Counted from the first letter of the stretch, positions 9,769 through 19,606 are shown. The stretch: DNA of 64,000 bases from an uncultured Pseudoruegeria sp. (GCA_947498155.1 CANMJD010000002.1:372001-436000); one strand, 5' to 3'. Numbers and translations: made by a program. The notes: generated by a model not told the origin, from the letters alone.

Positions 9769-10388
9769 TCACCTCGGGGTTTATTGCCATCTGGATCGCA
9801 TGGGTTATGGCGGCAGGCTCACCCGGTCCGGCAACCATGGGCATTGCAGGCACTTCAATGACAGAGGGCCGTGGGTCGGGTCTGGCTTTCGCCTTTGGTA
9901 TCCTTGCCGGTTCTGCCACATGGGGGATTGCGGCAGCCCTTGGACTGTCAGCGATCATGCTGGCCAATGCGTGGTTGTTTGAAATCATCCGCTATATCGG
10001 TGTTGCCTATCTTGGCTGGTTGGCGATCAAGGCTCTGCGTCGTGCGGTATCGCCAACGGATTCGGCATTGGGCAACGCTTTTACCGGCAGCGCACCAACA
10101 CTGTTTGCCAAAGGTGCGATGATCCATCTGACCAATCCTAAAGCCATCCTGAGCTGGGGCTCGATCTATTCAATTGTGGCGCCTGCCGATGCAACACCAT
10201 CCATGTTGTTTGGCTATTTCTGCCTGCTTTACGCAGCCTCGGCGATGGTCTTCGTTGGCTATGTGTTCTTGTTTTCATCTGAAAAAATGGTGCGGGCCTA
10301 TGGGCGTGCCCGCCGCTGGTTTGACTTTGCCTTTGCAGGGTTCTTCGGGCTGGCAAGTTTTAAAATCCTGACCGCGCGCCTCGGTTAA
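9765..10388 (+). CDS. LysE family translocator
   Basis: 207-residue exporter of the LysE/RhtB superfamily, predicted to pump amino acids or similar metabolites out across the inner membrane. It shows the N-terminal [11 protein letters not shown] motif, about six hydrophobic segments, and the mid-protein [11 protein letters not shown] motif. The GTG start at 9765 overlaps the pdxJ stop. The exported substrate cannot be told from sequence. Confidence 0.9.
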   Translation: MITSGFIAIWIAWVMAAGSPGPATMGIAGTSMTEGRGSGLAFAFGILAGSATWGIAAALGLSAIMLANAWLFEIIRYIGVAYLGWLAIKALRRAVSPTDSALGNAFTGSAPTLFAKGAMIHLTNPKAILSWGSIYSIVAPADATPSMLFGYFCLLYAASAMVFVGYVFLFSSEKMVRAYGRARRWFDFAFAGFFGLASFKILTARLG

Positions 10389-10405
10389 TCATAGGAAATC
10401 CGACG

Positions 10406-10852
10406 ATGTCCGATACTGAATACCGCTTTTCATGGGTGAACGGCCTTTTGGTCACGCTTGGGGCCAAAGTGCTTTTGGCGGCTGTGCTGCTGTTTCTGCA
10501 ATCGCTGGTCAGCTTTACCAGCCCGCATGTGCTGACCATCCTTGTGCCGGTTTTTGCCCTCTGCTGGATAGAGGCGCGGCGCTATGTGGCCTTGGAAACC
10601 GATATACCGCCCCGCAAACTCAACTGGATCGTGGGGCTTTATACCGGCATCTGTGTGTTGGTTTGGGAAACTCTGGGCACGTTTATTGCCTTTGGCCTGA
10701 ATGTGTTTTCACAGATCGCCGCGAATGGCGGCGGCGCTTTGCTGATGGTTTTCTTTACCTACTTTATGACCGCCGCCGGGGCGGTTGTTTTTGGTGCGCT
10801 GTTCTTTCCGCTCTTGGTGAAATCCAAGCGGAGCCGCGAAAATGCGGTTTGA
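10406..10852 (+). CDS. Small membrane protein (possible ABZJ_00895-like family)
   Basis: 148-residue protein with four hydrophobic segments (about residues 15-35, 42-55, 75-98 and 108-138) and a short loop with IEARRYVALETDIPPRK between the second and third. The general layout resembles the ABZJ_00895-type hypothetical membrane proteins, but I am not sure of that. It lies 17 nt after the LysE gene and 24 nt before acpS, so it is probably co-transcribed. No role can be proposed. Confidence 0.65.
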   Translation: MSDTEYRFSWVNGLLVTLGAKVLLAAVLLFLQSLVSFTSPHVLTILVPVFALCWIEARRYVALETDIPPRKLNWIVGLYTGICVLVWETLGTFIAFGLNVFSQIAANGGGALLMVFFTYFMTAAGAVVFGALFFPLLVKSKRSRENAV

Positions 10853-10876
10853 ACCCCTCTGCGGAGAAACACTGAT

Positions 10877-11305
10877 ATGATCCTTGGCATTGGTACCGAT
10901 CTGGCAAATATCGAGCGTATCCAAGGCACGCTGGATCGTTTTGGTGACCGGTTCAAAAACCGTGTCTTCACCGAGATCGAACAAGCCAAGGCCGAGCGCC
11001 GCCGCGATGTGGCGGGCACCTATGCCAAACGCTGGGCCGCCAAAGAAGCCTGCTCCAAGGCGCTGGGCACCGGCCTGTCTATGGGCATCGCGTGGAAAGA
11101 TATGTCGGTCAGCAACCTGCGCAGCGGTCAGCCGGTGATGAAGGTCACGGGATGGGCGGCGGACCGACTGGCCGAGATGACACCTGCGGGCCATGAAGCC
11201 GTTATTCACGTCACTTTGACCGATGATCACCCCTGGGCGCAGGCATTTGTCGTAATCGAAGCGCGGCCCTTTGCCGACAGGGCTTCAAATCCCACTTCGG
11301 GTTGA
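10877..11305 (+). CDS. acpS: Holo-[acyl-carrier-protein] synthase
   Basis: Transfers 4'-phosphopantetheine from CoA to the serine of acyl carrier protein. The 142-residue protein has the N-terminal [12 protein letters not shown] with the magnesium Asp8 and the central [15 protein letters not shown] motif with its Glu ligand. Length is normal for the trimeric AcpS type. ATG 10877. It precedes lepB closely, the usual acpS-lepB-rnc-era order in this group. Confidence 0.96.
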   Translation: MILGIGTDLANIERIQGTLDRFGDRFKNRVFTEIEQAKAERRRDVAGTYAKRWAAKEACSKALGTGLSMGIAWKDMSVSNLRSGQPVMKVTGWAADRLAEMTPAGHEAVIHVTLTDDHPWAQAFVVIEARPFADRASNPTSG

Positions 11306-11372
11306 CTCCGCCGCGCCCCGACGCCAAGACAGCCGCAACCAAATCGCATCTGAGCAGGACACGAAACACCAC

Positions 11373-12155
11373 ATGGCCGAAAAAGCTGAAAAACAAGAAG
11401 GCATCATGGAAACCGTCAAGACAGTGGTCTATGCCCTGTTGATTGCTGGCATCTTTCGCACGCTGTTTTTCCAACCCTTCTGGATTCCTTCCGGTTCGAT
11501 GAAAGACACGCTGTTGATCGGCGATTTCCTATTCGTCAATAAGATGGCCTATGGCTATTCCAGTGCGTCTTGTCCGTTTTCGATTTGCCCGTTCTCGGGG
11601 CGGATTTTGGGATCGGAGCCGGAGCGCGGTGATGTGGTTGTGTTCCGCCATCCGGTGAACAATACCGACTTTATCAAACGCCTGATCGGTCTTCCCGGTG
11701 ACAAGGTTCAGATCAAAGACGGAATTATTTACTTGAATGGCGATATGGTCCCGCAAGAATCCGACGGCTTTTTTACCGAAACCTACGAAAAGCAGGGTCC
11801 GATCGGCAATATGCCGCGCTGCCTGACACCTGTGGGCATTGGCGCGCCATGCGAAAAAGAGAAATTCATCGAAACCCTGCCCAATGGCGTTCAGCATTCT
11901 GTTTTGAATATCACAGCCTCGCAGGCGGATAATACGCAGGTCTATACGGTTCCCGAAGGTCATTACTTCTTTATGGGTGACAACCGCGATAACTCCACCG
12001 ACAGCCGTTTCCCGCAGAATGTAGGCGGTGTTGGCATGGTGCCCTTTGAAAACCTGATCGGTCGGGCGGACCGGATCATGTTCTCTGCCGAAGGGCGGTC
12101 TTTGTTCTTTTTCTGGACCTGGCGTTCGGATCGTTTCTTTAAGGCAATCGAGTGA
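11373..12155 (+). CDS. lepB: Signal peptidase I
   Basis: Inner-membrane serine protease that removes signal peptides from exported proteins. The 260-residue reading from ATG 11373 has one N-terminal membrane segment ([20 protein letters not shown]), the nucleophile Ser42 in IPSGSMKDT, the general base Lys102 in [11 protein letters not shown], and the C-terminal box [21 protein letters not shown] four-cysteine-containing insert ([14 protein letters not shown] plus the later pair) is typical of alphaproteobacterial LepB. Upstream in-frame sequence back to 11271 is not conserved. The stop overlaps the rnc start by 4 nt. Confidence 0.95.
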   Translation: MAEKAEKQEGIMETVKTVVYALLIAGIFRTLFFQPFWIPSGSMKDTLLIGDFLFVNKMAYGYSSASCPFSICPFSGRILGSEPERGDVVVFRHPVNNTDFIKRLIGLPGDKVQIKDGIIYLNGDMVPQESDGFFTETYEKQGPIGNMPRCLTPVGIGAPCEKEKFIETLPNGVQHSVLNITASQADNTQVYTVPEGHYFFMGDNRDNSTDSRFPQNVGGVGMVPFENLIGRADRIMFSAEGRSLFFFWTWRSDRFFKAIE

Positions 12156-12832
12156 AGCTTTCTGCGGAATTAGAGGATTTTGCGGCCCGGATCGGGCACG
12201 ATTTCAAGCGGCCCGAGCTTTTGCTTCGGGCCGTTACCCATTCGTCGATGTCTTCGCCCACACGCGAGCATAACCAACGGTTAGAGTTTCTGGGGGATCG
12301 CGTCCTCGGGCTGGTGACGGCCAATGCCTTGTTTGATGCCGATAAAAAAGCCAGCGAAGGTCAGCTTGCGCCACGTTTTAACGCCTTGGTGCGCAAGGAA
12401 ACCTGTGCCGATGTTGCCCGTCAGGTTGATCTGGGGGCGGTGCTGAAGCTGGGACGGTCCGAGATGATGTCCGGCGGACGCCGCAAAGAGGCGCTTCTGG
12501 GCGACGCGATGGAGGCCGTAATTGCGGCGGTCTATCTGGATGCGGGCTTTGAAGTGGCCCAGACGCTGATCCTGCGCCTGTGGGGCGCGCGCATCGACAA
12601 CGTTGATGTGGACAGCCGCGACGCCAAAACCGCGTTGCAGGAATGGGCGCAGGCCCGCAAATTCGCCACGCCGAAATACAAACAAATCAAACGCGAAGGT
12701 CCCGATCACGCGCCGGTTTTCACCATCGAGGTCTCTGTGCAGACCGGTGAAACCGAAATTGCTGTAGCCGGTGCCAAGCGACAGGCGGAACAAGCCGCCG
12801 CCAAGGCCCTGTTGGACCGATTGGAGAGCTAA
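12152..12832 (+). CDS. rnc: Ribonuclease III
   Basis: Double-strand-specific RNase that matures rRNA and processes structured mRNAs. The 226-residue protein has the RNase III signature [13 protein letters not shown], the second acidic cluster ([21 protein letters not shown]) and a C-terminal dsRNA-binding domain ([19 protein letters not shown] ... [17 protein letters not shown]). It starts at GTG 12152 inside the lepB stop (GTGA), so it is translationally coupled. Confidence 0.96.
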   Translation: MKLSAELEDFAARIGHDFKRPELLLRAVTHSSMSSPTREHNQRLEFLGDRVLGLVTANALFDADKKASEGQLAPRFNALVRKETCADVARQVDLGAVLKLGRSEMMSGGRRKEALLGDAMEAVIAAVYLDAGFEVAQTLILRLWGARIDNVDVDSRDAKTALQEWAQARKFATPKYKQIKREGPDHAPVFTIEVSVQTGETEIAVAGAKRQAEQAAAKALLDRLES

Positions 12833-12834
12833 AG

Positions 12835-13749
12835 ATGACAAGTGAAACACGTGCGGGCTTTGTGGCTCTGATCGGCGAACCCAATGCGGGTAAATCGACG
12901 CTTTTGAACCGGATGGTTGGGGCGAAGGTCTCTATTGTGACCCATAAGGTGCAAACCACCCGTGCCCGCATTCGCGGTGTTGCCCTTGAAGGTGCGAGCC
13001 AGATCGTTTTTGTCGACACCCCGGGTCTGTTTCGACCCCGCCGCCGGTTGGACCGTGCGATGGTTGCGGCGGCCTGGACCGGTGCGGCGGATGCGGATGT
13101 CGTGGTTCTGATGATCGAAGCCCATCGCGGTGTGACAGATGGGGTCAAAGCGATTCTGGACAGTCTTGGGGAGCGCGCCGCCGGACAAAAGGTGGCGCTG
13201 GCGATCAATAAGATCGATCGTGTCTCTTCGGAGGTTCTGCTGGGGCTGACCAAGGATTTGAACGAACGCTTTGACTTTGCCGAGACCTTTATGATTTCGG
13301 CTGAAAAGGGCTATGGTGTGGATGATCTGCGCACTTGGCTGGCGGCAGAGCTTCCGGCGGGGCCTTGGCTCTATCCCGAGGATCAGATTGCAGATTTGCC
13401 CATGCGGATGATCGCGGCGGAAATGACCCGCGAAAAGCTGACCCTGCGGTTGCATCAGGAACTGCCCTATCAGTTGACGGTTGAAACCGAAGGCTGGGAA
13501 GAACGCAAGGACGGATCGGTCAAGATTGATCAGATCATCTATGTCATGCGCGATGGGCACAAAGGCATTTTGCTGGGCAAAAAAGGCGAAACCATCAAAG
13601 GGGTTTCGCAAGCTGCGCGTGGTGAGCTTGAGGAATTTCTGGGTCGCAAGGTGCATCTGTTCCTACAGGTCAAAGTGCGTCCGAACTGGCTTGAGGAAAA
13701 AGACCGCTATTCCGAAATGGGATTGGACTTCAAAGACGGTAATTCATGA
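12835..13749 (+). CDS. era: GTPase Era
   Basis: Ras-like GTPase that binds 16S rRNA and helps mature the 30S subunit. The 304-residue protein shows G1 GEPNAGKST, G3 DTPGLF and G4 NKID, and the C-terminal KH domain with GKKGETIKGVSQAAR. ATG 12835 lies 2 nt after the rnc stop. It overlaps the following DUF1491 gene by 4 nt (ATGA). Confidence 0.97.
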   Translation: MTSETRAGFVALIGEPNAGKSTLLNRMVGAKVSIVTHKVQTTRARIRGVALEGASQIVFVDTPGLFRPRRRLDRAMVAAAWTGAADADVVVLMIEAHRGVTDGVKAILDSLGERAAGQKVALAINKIDRVSSEVLLGLTKDLNERFDFAETFMISAEKGYGVDDLRTWLAAELPAGPWLYPEDQIADLPMRMIAAEMTREKLTLRLHQELPYQLTVETEGWEERKDGSVKIDQIIYVMRDGHKGILLGKKGETIKGVSQAARGELEEFLGRKVHLFLQVKVRPNWLEEKDRYSEMGLDFKDGNS

Positions 13750-14078
13750 GCCGATTGACGGCAGACTTCTGGGTGCAGGCCTATTTGGCCCGTCTGCGGA
13801 TGTTTGAAATTCCCGCCTTTATCACCGCCAAAGGCGATCTGACGGCGGGGGCGGTTCTGGTCAAGCTCAATACGCTGGACGGGCAGGCCAAGGTTTTTCA
13901 GCGGTCATTTGATTTGATGACTGGAGATCGGCGCTGGGTGGTTCTGGCCGAAGGTGCAGAATCCGAAGTGGATGCGTCGGTGCGTGCCCAACGCGGGTTT
14001 GATCCGGATCTTTGGGTGATCGAGGTTGAGGATCGTCAGGGGCGGCATTTGCTGGACGAGGACGGGTTGCGCGACTGA
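13746..14078 (+). CDS. DUF1491 family protein
   Basis: 110-residue alphaproteobacterial protein with no known function. It carries the family pattern RLTADFWVQAYLARL, VLVKLNTLDGQAKVF and DPDLWVIEVEDRQGRHLLDE. Its position between era and recO is conserved in the Roseobacter group and suggests co-transcription with them. No signal peptide or membrane segment is visible. ATG overlaps the era stop. Confidence 0.85.
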   Translation: MSRLTADFWVQAYLARLRMFEIPAFITAKGDLTAGAVLVKLNTLDGQAKVFQRSFDLMTGDRRWVVLAEGAESEVDASVRAQRGFDPDLWVIEVEDRQGRHLLDEDGLRD

Positions 14079-14104
14079 AGACCTGGGGCTGAAGACCGGG
14101 GGCT
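14077..14104 (+). repeat. 14-bp tandem repeat after DUF1491
   Basis: GAAGACCTGGGGCT is followed directly by GAAGACCGGGGGCT (one mismatch), then a truncated third unit GAAGAG. The first copy begins inside the DUF1491 stop codon, which looks like a recent slippage duplication of the gene end. Confidence 0.7.
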
Positions 14105-14114
14105 GAAGAGATAA

Positions 14115-14150
14115 ATGCCTGCGGCGCGGATATTTTTGGAACAAAGTAGA
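14115..14150 (+). repeat. Dispersed intergenic repeat, copy 1
   Basis: Begins ATGCCTGCGGCGCGG and continues GATATTTTTG with an A-rich tail ending near AGAACG. It matches the copy at 21184-21219 over most of its length. A small GC hairpin followed by ATATTTTT makes a weak terminator possible. It lies just before recO. Confidence 0.6.
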
Positions 14151-14171
14151 ACGTTCCTGTAGGGTTTCCTT

Positions 14172-14900
14172 ATGGATTGGCGCGAAGACGGGGCTTTGTT
14201 GGCGGTGCGGCGGCACGGTGAAAGCTCCGCGATTATCGAAGTATTTACTGAGCACCACGGGCGTCATGCCGGTGTTGTTCGCGGCGGCACCAGCCGCAGG
14301 ATTGCGCCGATATTGCAACCCGGTGCGCAACTGGATGTGACATGGCGCGCCCGTCTAGAGGATCATTTGGGGTCCTTTACAGTAGAACCCAAACAGAGCC
14401 GCGCTGCGGATATCATGGGGGATCGGGATGCGCTTGCCGGATTGAACGCACTCTGTGCACTGCTGGTGTTTGCCCTCCCCGAACGGCAGCCCTTTGCGAC
14501 ATTGTACCATCAGACCCAGACGGTGCTGGATTTGCTCGGGCACTCCGACGTCTGGGGCTATGCCTACCTGAAATGGGAGCTGGCTTTGTTAAGCGCCATC
14601 GGATTGGGGTTGGACCTGTCAGCCTGTGCGGTGACCGGCGCACAAGAGGGGCTTGCTTTTGTTTCTCCAAAAACCGGTCGTGCGGTCACCATGGCAGGGG
14701 CGGGGGATTGGGCGGACCGACTGCTGACGCTGCCCGAATTCCTTGCCAAAGGCACGGTTCCAACGCCGTCCGAGCTAAACCACGGACTGCGCCTCAGCGG
14801 GTATTTTCTTGAAAACCGACTGGCCTCTGAATTGATCCAGAGACCCCTTCCAGCGGCGCGGCAGCGGCTTGTGGACCGTCTGGCCCGTCAGTCCGGCTGA
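14172..14900 (+). CDS. recO: DNA repair protein RecO
   Basis: RecF-pathway mediator that loads RecA onto SSB-coated DNA. The 242-residue protein has the N-terminal OB-fold ([39 protein letters not shown]) and the helical C-terminal half with FENRL-type sequence ([13 protein letters not shown]). The usual zinc cysteines are missing; only scattered Cys occur, as in other alphaproteobacterial RecO. ATG 14172. Its last 13 nt overlap the end of the META lipoprotein gene on the other strand. Confidence 0.93.
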   Translation: MDWREDGALLAVRRHGESSAIIEVFTEHHGRHAGVVRGGTSRRIAPILQPGAQLDVTWRARLEDHLGSFTVEPKQSRAADIMGDRDALAGLNALCALLVFALPERQPFATLYHQTQTVLDLLGHSDVWGYAYLKWELALLSAIGLGLDLSACAVTGAQEGLAFVSPKTGRAVTMAGAGDWADRLLTLPEFLAKGTVPTPSELNHGLRLSGYFLENRLASELIQRPLPAARQRLVDRLARQSG

Positions 14901-15286
14901 GCGGTGAAGATCATTTGCAGATTGTGATCACTAGAGAGGATCATTGTATCGCCGGCGATTTCCACCTGAGATGCTGCCATCAACATGGCAAAAAACGCGC
15001 CTTCAGCTTCGAGATCGGGGCAGGCGGCGCGGGTTGCGGCGAGATTTTCGATTTTAATCCACGGGTAGGGCAGGGTTTGCTTGCCCGAAAAACTGTTGCA
15101 AGGCCCTTGGCCTGTGACATCGCCCTCGGCTGGAAATTCAATCTCTGCGCGGGCAGAAAAGCTTTGGCCGTTGACCTCGACCAGTTGCCAGACAGCATCT
15201 GCCCCGCCGTAACCGGTGAGGGTTTCGTCTTTTTGGCAAGCCGCAAGGGCAAGGGCGATCAGAGGCAGAAGTGCAGTGCGTAACAT
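14888..15286 (-). CDS. META domain lipoprotein
   Basis: 132-residue outer-envelope lipoprotein. The N-terminus [17 protein letters not shown] is a type II signal with lipobox LAAC (Cys17 lipidated). The rest is a META/HslJ-like domain: [25 protein letters not shown] and [21 protein letters not shown]. HslJ-type proteins are linked to envelope stress, but the function is not settled. The start at 15286 is chosen because it gives a compact signal peptide; a reading from 15328 would put 14 extra residues before it. Confidence 0.82.
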   Translation of the reverse strand: MLRTALLPLIALALAACQKDETLTGYGGADAVWQLVEVNGQSFSARAEIEFPAEGDVTGQGPCNSFSGKQTLPYPWIKIENLAATRAACPDLEAEGAFFAMLMAASQVEIAGDTMILSSDHNLQMIFTAQPD

Positions 15287-15393
15287 AGAGGCGTTTTGGC
15301 ACAAAAATCCCCATGGGACCAGTGACATGATTGCCTTGGCTTTCCGGCTATGGTTTCACGGGTGCATCAGGCTGAGCGATCACAGGGGCAGGC

Positions 15394-16017
15394 ATGGAAG
15401 ATCTGGTTTTAACGCGTTTAAAGCGGCTTCAGGCGCTGGCCAGCACGGGACGGCACTATGCCACCGATGCCTTTGACGTCGAGCGCTACGAGGAAATTGA
15501 CGCTTTGGCCCGCGCACTGATGGGGGAGGCTTTGAACCTTGAGGATCTGACTGGTTTGCCCGCACCCCAAGAAGGTTATGCGACGCCCAAACTAGAGGTG
15601 CGGGGCGCGGTGTTTTCCGAAGGGAAGATCCTTTTGATCCAAGAGCGGCAGGACGGCAAATGGGCCATGCCCGGCGGCTTTTGCGATGTTGGATTATCGG
15701 CGGCGGAAAATATCGAAAAAGAGATTTGGGAAGAGGCCTGTTTGCGGGTACGCGCGCAGCGTCTGATCCAGCTTTGGCACAAGGCAAAGGGTCCCTACCC
15801 GCCGGATCATCGCGATTTTTACAAGATCGGTTTTCTCTGTGAACCGCTGGATTTTGCGACACCGGAAACCGGAGCAGAAGCGATGGACATCGGCTATTTC
15901 ACGCTGGAGAACCTGCCGCCCCTATCAGCCGGTCGCATGGCGCGCCGCGATATCGAATCCGCCTTTGCCCATGCGGCCCTTGCCGCCTCGGAAGCCGAAT
16001 TTGATCGCACCGGTTAG
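15394..16017 (+). CDS. Nudix hydrolase with N-terminal helical domain
   Basis: 207-residue enzyme with a helical N-terminal domain (about residues 1-60) of the kind seen on YjhB-like ADP-ribose pyrophosphatases, then a Nudix fold. The Nudix box runs GGFCDVGLSAAENIEKEIWEE: the metal-binding glutamates of the REUXEE core are kept, but the core Arg is Lys, the early Glu is Leu and the terminal Gly is Cys. Nucleoside diphosphate sugars such as ADP-ribose are likely substrates by family; that is inference. It shares a 4-nt stop overlap with the ArsR gene on the other strand. Confidence 0.85.
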   Translation: MEDLVLTRLKRLQALASTGRHYATDAFDVERYEEIDALARALMGEALNLEDLTGLPAPQEGYATPKLEVRGAVFSEGKILLIQERQDGKWAMPGGFCDVGLSAAENIEKEIWEEACLRVRAQRLIQLWHKAKGPYPPDHRDFYKIGFLCEPLDFATPETGAEAMDIGYFTLENLPPLSAGRMARRDIESAFAHAALAASEAEFDRTG

Positions 16018-16355
16018 GGGTCCGGCGGGGCAGCAGGCGGCAGTTCGCTTTCGAGGAATTTTTCGAATGCATCCAGATTCACTGCTTCAAACTGTCCGAA
16101 ACCCTGCATCCAGATCGAGGCATCGCGCAGGGCGTCGGGTTCCAGTTTGCACCATTTCACCCGCCCACGTTTTTCCTGAGAGATCAGCCCGGCTTTGGTC
16201 AGGATGATCAGATGTTTCGAAATGGCGGCCAATGACATTTCAAAGGGTTCTGCCACGTCGGTGACAGCCATGTCATCTTCGAGGAGCATCGACAGGATTT
16301 CCCGTCGCGTGGCATCGGAGAGAGCGGCAAAAACGTGATCAAGGCGGGTGTTCAT
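16014..16355 (-). CDS. ArsR-family transcriptional regulator
   Basis: 113-residue winged-helix protein. The DNA-binding region reads HVFAALSDATRREILSMLL, VTDVAEPFEMSLAAISKHLIILTKAGLI, then a wing EKRGRVKWCKLEPDAL. It lacks the CVC metal site of ArsR/SmtB sensors, so it belongs to the metal-independent branch, often found beside SRPBCC-type genes (none here). It diverges from the DMT exporter 170 bp away, which could be its target. Confidence 0.88.
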   Translation of the reverse strand: MNTRLDHVFAALSDATRREILSMLLEDDMAVTDVAEPFEMSLAAISKHLIILTKAGLISQEKRGRVKWCKLEPDALRDASIWMQGFGQFEAVNLDAFEKFLESELPPAAPPDP

Positions 16356-16526
16356 TGGCCCAATGTAGAGGTCTTCGCCCCCAAGGGGAAGGGTGCGGAC
16401 AAATAGCAGCTATCACGGATCATCATTAGACGCAGGGGCTTGGGGTTCTTATGGATTGGCGCAGGAAACGGATTGCCAATCCATTAGGTCTTGGGCCAAT
16501 TGGGCGGACTGATTTAGGAGAATGTC

Positions 16527-17420
16527 ATGGCCCTACGCCACTGGATTGTTGTTTTTATACTTGGCTTCGGCTGGGGCGCGTCGTTCTTTTTTAATGAAAT
16601 CCTGCTGCGTGAACTTGGGCCATTGTCGGTCTCGATGGGGCGTGTGGGGATGGGGGCTTTGGGTTGTTGGATCTGGTGTGCGTTACGGCGCAAGCACATG
16701 GCGATTCCGGTTGGCATTTTGCTGCCGCTCTTCCTGTTCGGGCTGGTGCAATACGCCATTCCGCTGGCGATCTATCCGGTGGCACAGCAATATATCACCA
16801 GTAGCGCGGCGGGTATCATCAACGCGATGACGCCGGTCATGGTGGTGATGGTGTCCAATTTCTGGCCCGGTGGCGAAAGGGCAACCGTTCTCAAGAGTCT
16901 TGGGGTGGTTTTTGGTTTTGCGGGCATTGTCATATTGACCCTTCCCGCCCTGAGAGGCGCCGGAGAGTCGTCGTTTTGGGCGTTGATCTTTACCATGCTT
17001 GCGCCGCTCTGTTATGGGGTGGCGGTGAATTACATGCGCAAATTCGGCCAGCTGGATCGGGTTGTGTTAACAACGTGGTCGCTGACCTTTGGCACAGTCG
17101 CGATTGCACCGCTTGCACTATCGGTTGAGGGTCTGCCGGTGATCACGCAGACCGAAACATGGCTATCCTTGTTTGTAATCGGTTTTGTGCTGACCTCTGC
17201 GGCTTTCATCGCGCTGTTTCGATTAATCCCGATCATCGGCGGTACGGCGGCCAGCACCATTACCTTTATCGCACCGGTTTCATCGCTTCTGTTGGGGGCG
17301 TTGGTCCTGAACGAAGTGCTAACGGTCTATCATTTGGCCGGAATGGTCGCGATATTCATCGGTCTGGTCCTGATTGACGGTAGAGTGATGCAGGCCATGC
17401 GGTCCAAGACGATGCGTTAA
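16527..17420 (+). CDS. DMT superfamily (EamA) exporter
   Basis: 297-residue membrane protein with ten hydrophobic segments arranged as two EamA repeats (about residues 1-140 and 150-290). The family signature positions are visible in GFGWGASFFFNEI and in TFIAPVSSLLLGALVLNE. Such proteins export amino acids or other metabolites; the substrate is unknown. GGAG lies 6-8 nt before ATG 16527. It shares the TTAA stop overlap with the aldolase gene. Confidence 0.9.
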   Translation: MALRHWIVVFILGFGWGASFFFNEILLRELGPLSVSMGRVGMGALGCWIWCALRRKHMAIPVGILLPLFLFGLVQYAIPLAIYPVAQQYITSSAAGIINAMTPVMVVMVSNFWPGGERATVLKSLGVVFGFAGIVILTLPALRGAGESSFWALIFTMLAPLCYGVAVNYMRKFGQLDRVVLTTWSLTFGTVAIAPLALSVEGLPVITQTETWLSLFVIGFVLTSAAFIALFRLIPIIGGTAASTITFIAPVSSLLLGALVLNEVLTVYHLAGMVAIFIGLVLIDGRVMQAMRSKTMR

Positions 17421-18181
17421 CCGGTCCAGGATTGCGCCTCGGCAGCCGAAGCCTTGAGCCACAGGAGATCAAATCCGACAAGGATGCGGTAGCCCTTTGC
17501 AAACATCGCGTCTGCTTGCTCCTTGGCCAAGCCAACACCGCCCAATGGAATGCCGGCTGCTGTGGCGGCAGCTTCGATTTTTGCCAAGGCGGCCAGAAAT
17601 TTTGGATGATCAAACTGGCCGGTCAGGCCCAGATCTGTAGACAGATCGAACTGCGCCGGAATGATTGCATCAATGCCTTTGACGGCGCAAATTTCATCGA
17701 TGTTTTCAACTGCGTCGCGGGTTTCTATTAACAGACAACAGATGAGCTGACCGTCAACAGAGTCTTTATATGCAAGCAAAGACGTCCCCCATCTGGAATG
17801 CGCCATAAATGGGCCAAACCCGCGAGTACCATTGGGGGGATAGCGCAAGGAGCGCACGGCTTTTTCGGCATCTTCGGCGGTGCGGATCAGCGGAAAGACA
17901 ATACCTTCAGCTCCAAGATCGAGCACCCTTTTGACCTGCGCGATGTCGGTTTCGGTAACGCGGACCAGCGGGGCGCACCCGGTGCCGCCGGTGGCTGCAA
18001 TCATTGCGTGGGTGGTTTCGTAATCCATTGCGCCATGCTCTAGGTCTATGATGATGGCATCACTGCCCGCAGCGGCCATCGCTTGCGTGACAGCTGCAGA
18101 CGGAATGGTGCAGACATGAGCGGTTAGCTTGCGGTCGGGATCGGCCAGCTTCTGTTTGAACTGCATGGGATGAGAGGTCAT
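17417..18181 (-). CDS. HpcH/HpaI-type aldolase
   Basis: 254-residue class II pyruvate aldolase fold, related to 4-hydroxy-2-oxoheptanedioate and 2-keto-3-deoxy-rhamnonate aldolases. Motifs: IIIDLEHGAMDYET (catalytic His/Asp region), APLVRVTETD, GAEGIVFPLIRTAEDAE, RGFGPFMAHSRW and LLIETRDAVENIDEI with the metal-binding Glu and Asp. The preferred hydroxy-keto acid is unknown. The start at 18181 is set by GGAG 7 nt upstream; an alternative start lies 9 codons earlier. No pathway partners adjoin it. Confidence 0.87.
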   Translation of the reverse strand: MTSHPMQFKQKLADPDRKLTAHVCTIPSAAVTQAMAAAGSDAIIIDLEHGAMDYETTHAMIAATGGTGCAPLVRVTETDIAQVKRVLDLGAEGIVFPLIRTAEDAEKAVRSLRYPPNGTRGFGPFMAHSRWGTSLLAYKDSVDGQLICCLLIETRDAVENIDEICAVKGIDAIIPAQFDLSTDLGLTGQFDHPKFLAALAKIEAAATAAGIPLGGVGLAKEQADAMFAKGYRILVGFDLLWLKASAAEAQSWTG

Positions 18182-18462
18182 TTCAACTCCGGCTCTAGGG
18201 CTGTGCATCTATTGGGACTTTGAGTTTAACCATTTTTCACATCAAATGATATGAATGCGATCCAAGGCTTGCTGGCCCAAATCGGGGATATATCAAACGC
18301 CATAATTTCGCGGGACAGTTATAATCAACCATTTGGTTGAATTAGAAAGTTGGCTTGATATGACCCGCTATCCGCTGAGAGGCAGGCTCTGTATCTTTGG
18401 CGTTCAAATTTTTTATATATATTTCAATGATTTGCATCTTTGTCACGCGGGACTGACTCTTC

Positions 18463-18491
18463 TTGACTCGGAGGGGGGCTGTGCCTAGGTT
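18463..18491 (+). promoter_or_regulatory. Promoter candidate of the ATP synthase F0 operon
   Basis: TTGACT, 17 nt, TAGGTT: a good -35 match and a fair -10 match for a housekeeping promoter, about 30 nt before the GTG of atpI. The rest of the 340-bp stretch from 18182 to 18521 is AT-rich and contains no gene that I can support. Confidence 0.5.
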
Positions 18492-18521
18492 GCGGCCAAG
18501 TTTCCAAAGGGTGCAAAAACC

Positions 18522-18851
18522 GTGTCCGACCCCCATGATCCAGAGCGACTTCAAAAGCTGCACGATCGCATTGAGGGTCTGAAGAAGACACAAGAGCGCC
18601 CCAAGGAACAGGACGAGCATTATTCGATGGCCCAACACGGCTGGCGGATGGTGATCGAGCTGGTGGCCGGTCTGGGGATCGGTTTCGGCGTCGGATTTGG
18701 GCTGGATACCTTTTTTGGAACCATGCCTATTTTTCTGGTGCTATTCGTAATGCTGGGTTTTGTGGCCGGGGTGAAGACAATGCTTCGATCCGCCAATGAA
18801 ATTCAAGAGAAACACGCGGCGCAAGCCGCACAGGACGACGAGAGGGTCTGA
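18522..18851 (+). CDS. atpI: AtpZ/AtpI family F0 assembly protein
   Basis: 109-residue protein with a charged N-terminal half ([20 protein letters not shown]) and two membrane segments ([23 protein letters not shown] and [19 protein letters not shown]). Family members assist c-ring assembly or magnesium handling and open the F0 operon in alphaproteobacteria. The GTG start at 18522 gives the typical [10 protein letters not shown]-terminus. It ends 2 nt before atpB. Confidence 0.92.
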   Translation: MSDPHDPERLQKLHDRIEGLKKTQERPKEQDEHYSMAQHGWRMVIELVAGLGIGFGVGFGLDTFFGTMPIFLVLFVMLGFVAGVKTMLRSANEIQEKHAAQAAQDDERV

Positions 18852-18853
18852 GC

Positions 18854-19606
18854 GTGGCAACAGACGCACATGAAGAAGGCGGATTGGTTTTCCATCCGAT
18901 GGACCAATTTATCGTGAAGCCTCTGTTCGGGGGTGATCAGGTACATTGGTACACGATTACGAACGTGACACTCTGGATGGCGCTGGCCGTTGTGGGGATT
19001 TTTGTTCTCATGGTGCTGGGCACACGTGGTCGTGCGATTGTGCCGTCGCGTATCCAGTCCGTGGCAGAACTGGCCTATGGCTTTGTCTATAAAATGGTTG
19101 AAGATGTGACCGGCAAGGATGCTGTTCGTTTCTTCCCGTATATCTTTACGCTGTTCCTGTTCATTGTCTTTGCAAACTTCCTGGGTCTGATCCCGGGCAG
19201 CTTTACCACGACATCGCACTTTGCGGTAACGGCGGTTCTGGCGCTGGCGGTTTTCATCACGGTTACGGTTTTGGGCTTTGTGCTCAACGGTACCAAGTTT
19301 CTGGGCTTGTTCTGGGTCGCTTCTGCACCCTTGGCGCTGCGTCCGATCCTTGCGATCATCGAGCTGATTTCCTACTTCGTACGTCCGGTCAGCCACTGTA
19401 TTCGTCTGGCGGGTAACGTCATGGCGGGCCACGCGGTGATCAAAGTGTTCGCCGGGTTTGCAGCTATCGCTGTTATCTCGCCCGTGTCTGTACTTGCGAT
19501 TACTGCAATGTACGGGCTGGAGGTTCTGGTTTCCTTTATCCAGGCCTATGTCTTCACAATTCTGACCTGTGTGTACCTGAAGGATGCTCTGCACCCGTCA
19601 CACTAA
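18854..19606 (+). CDS. atpB: ATP synthase F0 subunit a
   Basis: 250-residue proton-channel subunit with five or six membrane segments. The essential Arg lies in [20 protein letters not shown], and the final helix region is [28 protein letters not shown], both standard for subunit a. GTG start at 18854, 2 nt after atpI. About 85 nt separate it from atpE, whose own strong ribosome site (AAGGAG) suits its higher expression. Confidence 0.97.
   Translation: MATDAHEEGGLVFHPMDQFIVKPLFGGDQVHWYTITNVTLWMALAVVGIFVLMVLGTRGRAIVPSRIQSVAELAYGFVYKMVEDVTGKDAVRFFPYIFTLFLFIVFANFLGLIPGSFTTTSHFAVTAVLALAVFITVTVLGFVLNGTKFLGLFWVASAPLALRPILAIIELISYFVRPVSHCIRLAGNVMAGHAVIKVFAGFAAIAVISPVSVLAITAMYGLEVLVSFIQAYVFTILTCVYLKDALHPSH

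Noticed and set aside
18209-18521. Possible small gene or RNA upstream of the F0 operon
   Set aside because: AT-rich, with no convincing frame, start site or extended stem; only a promoter candidate is supported.
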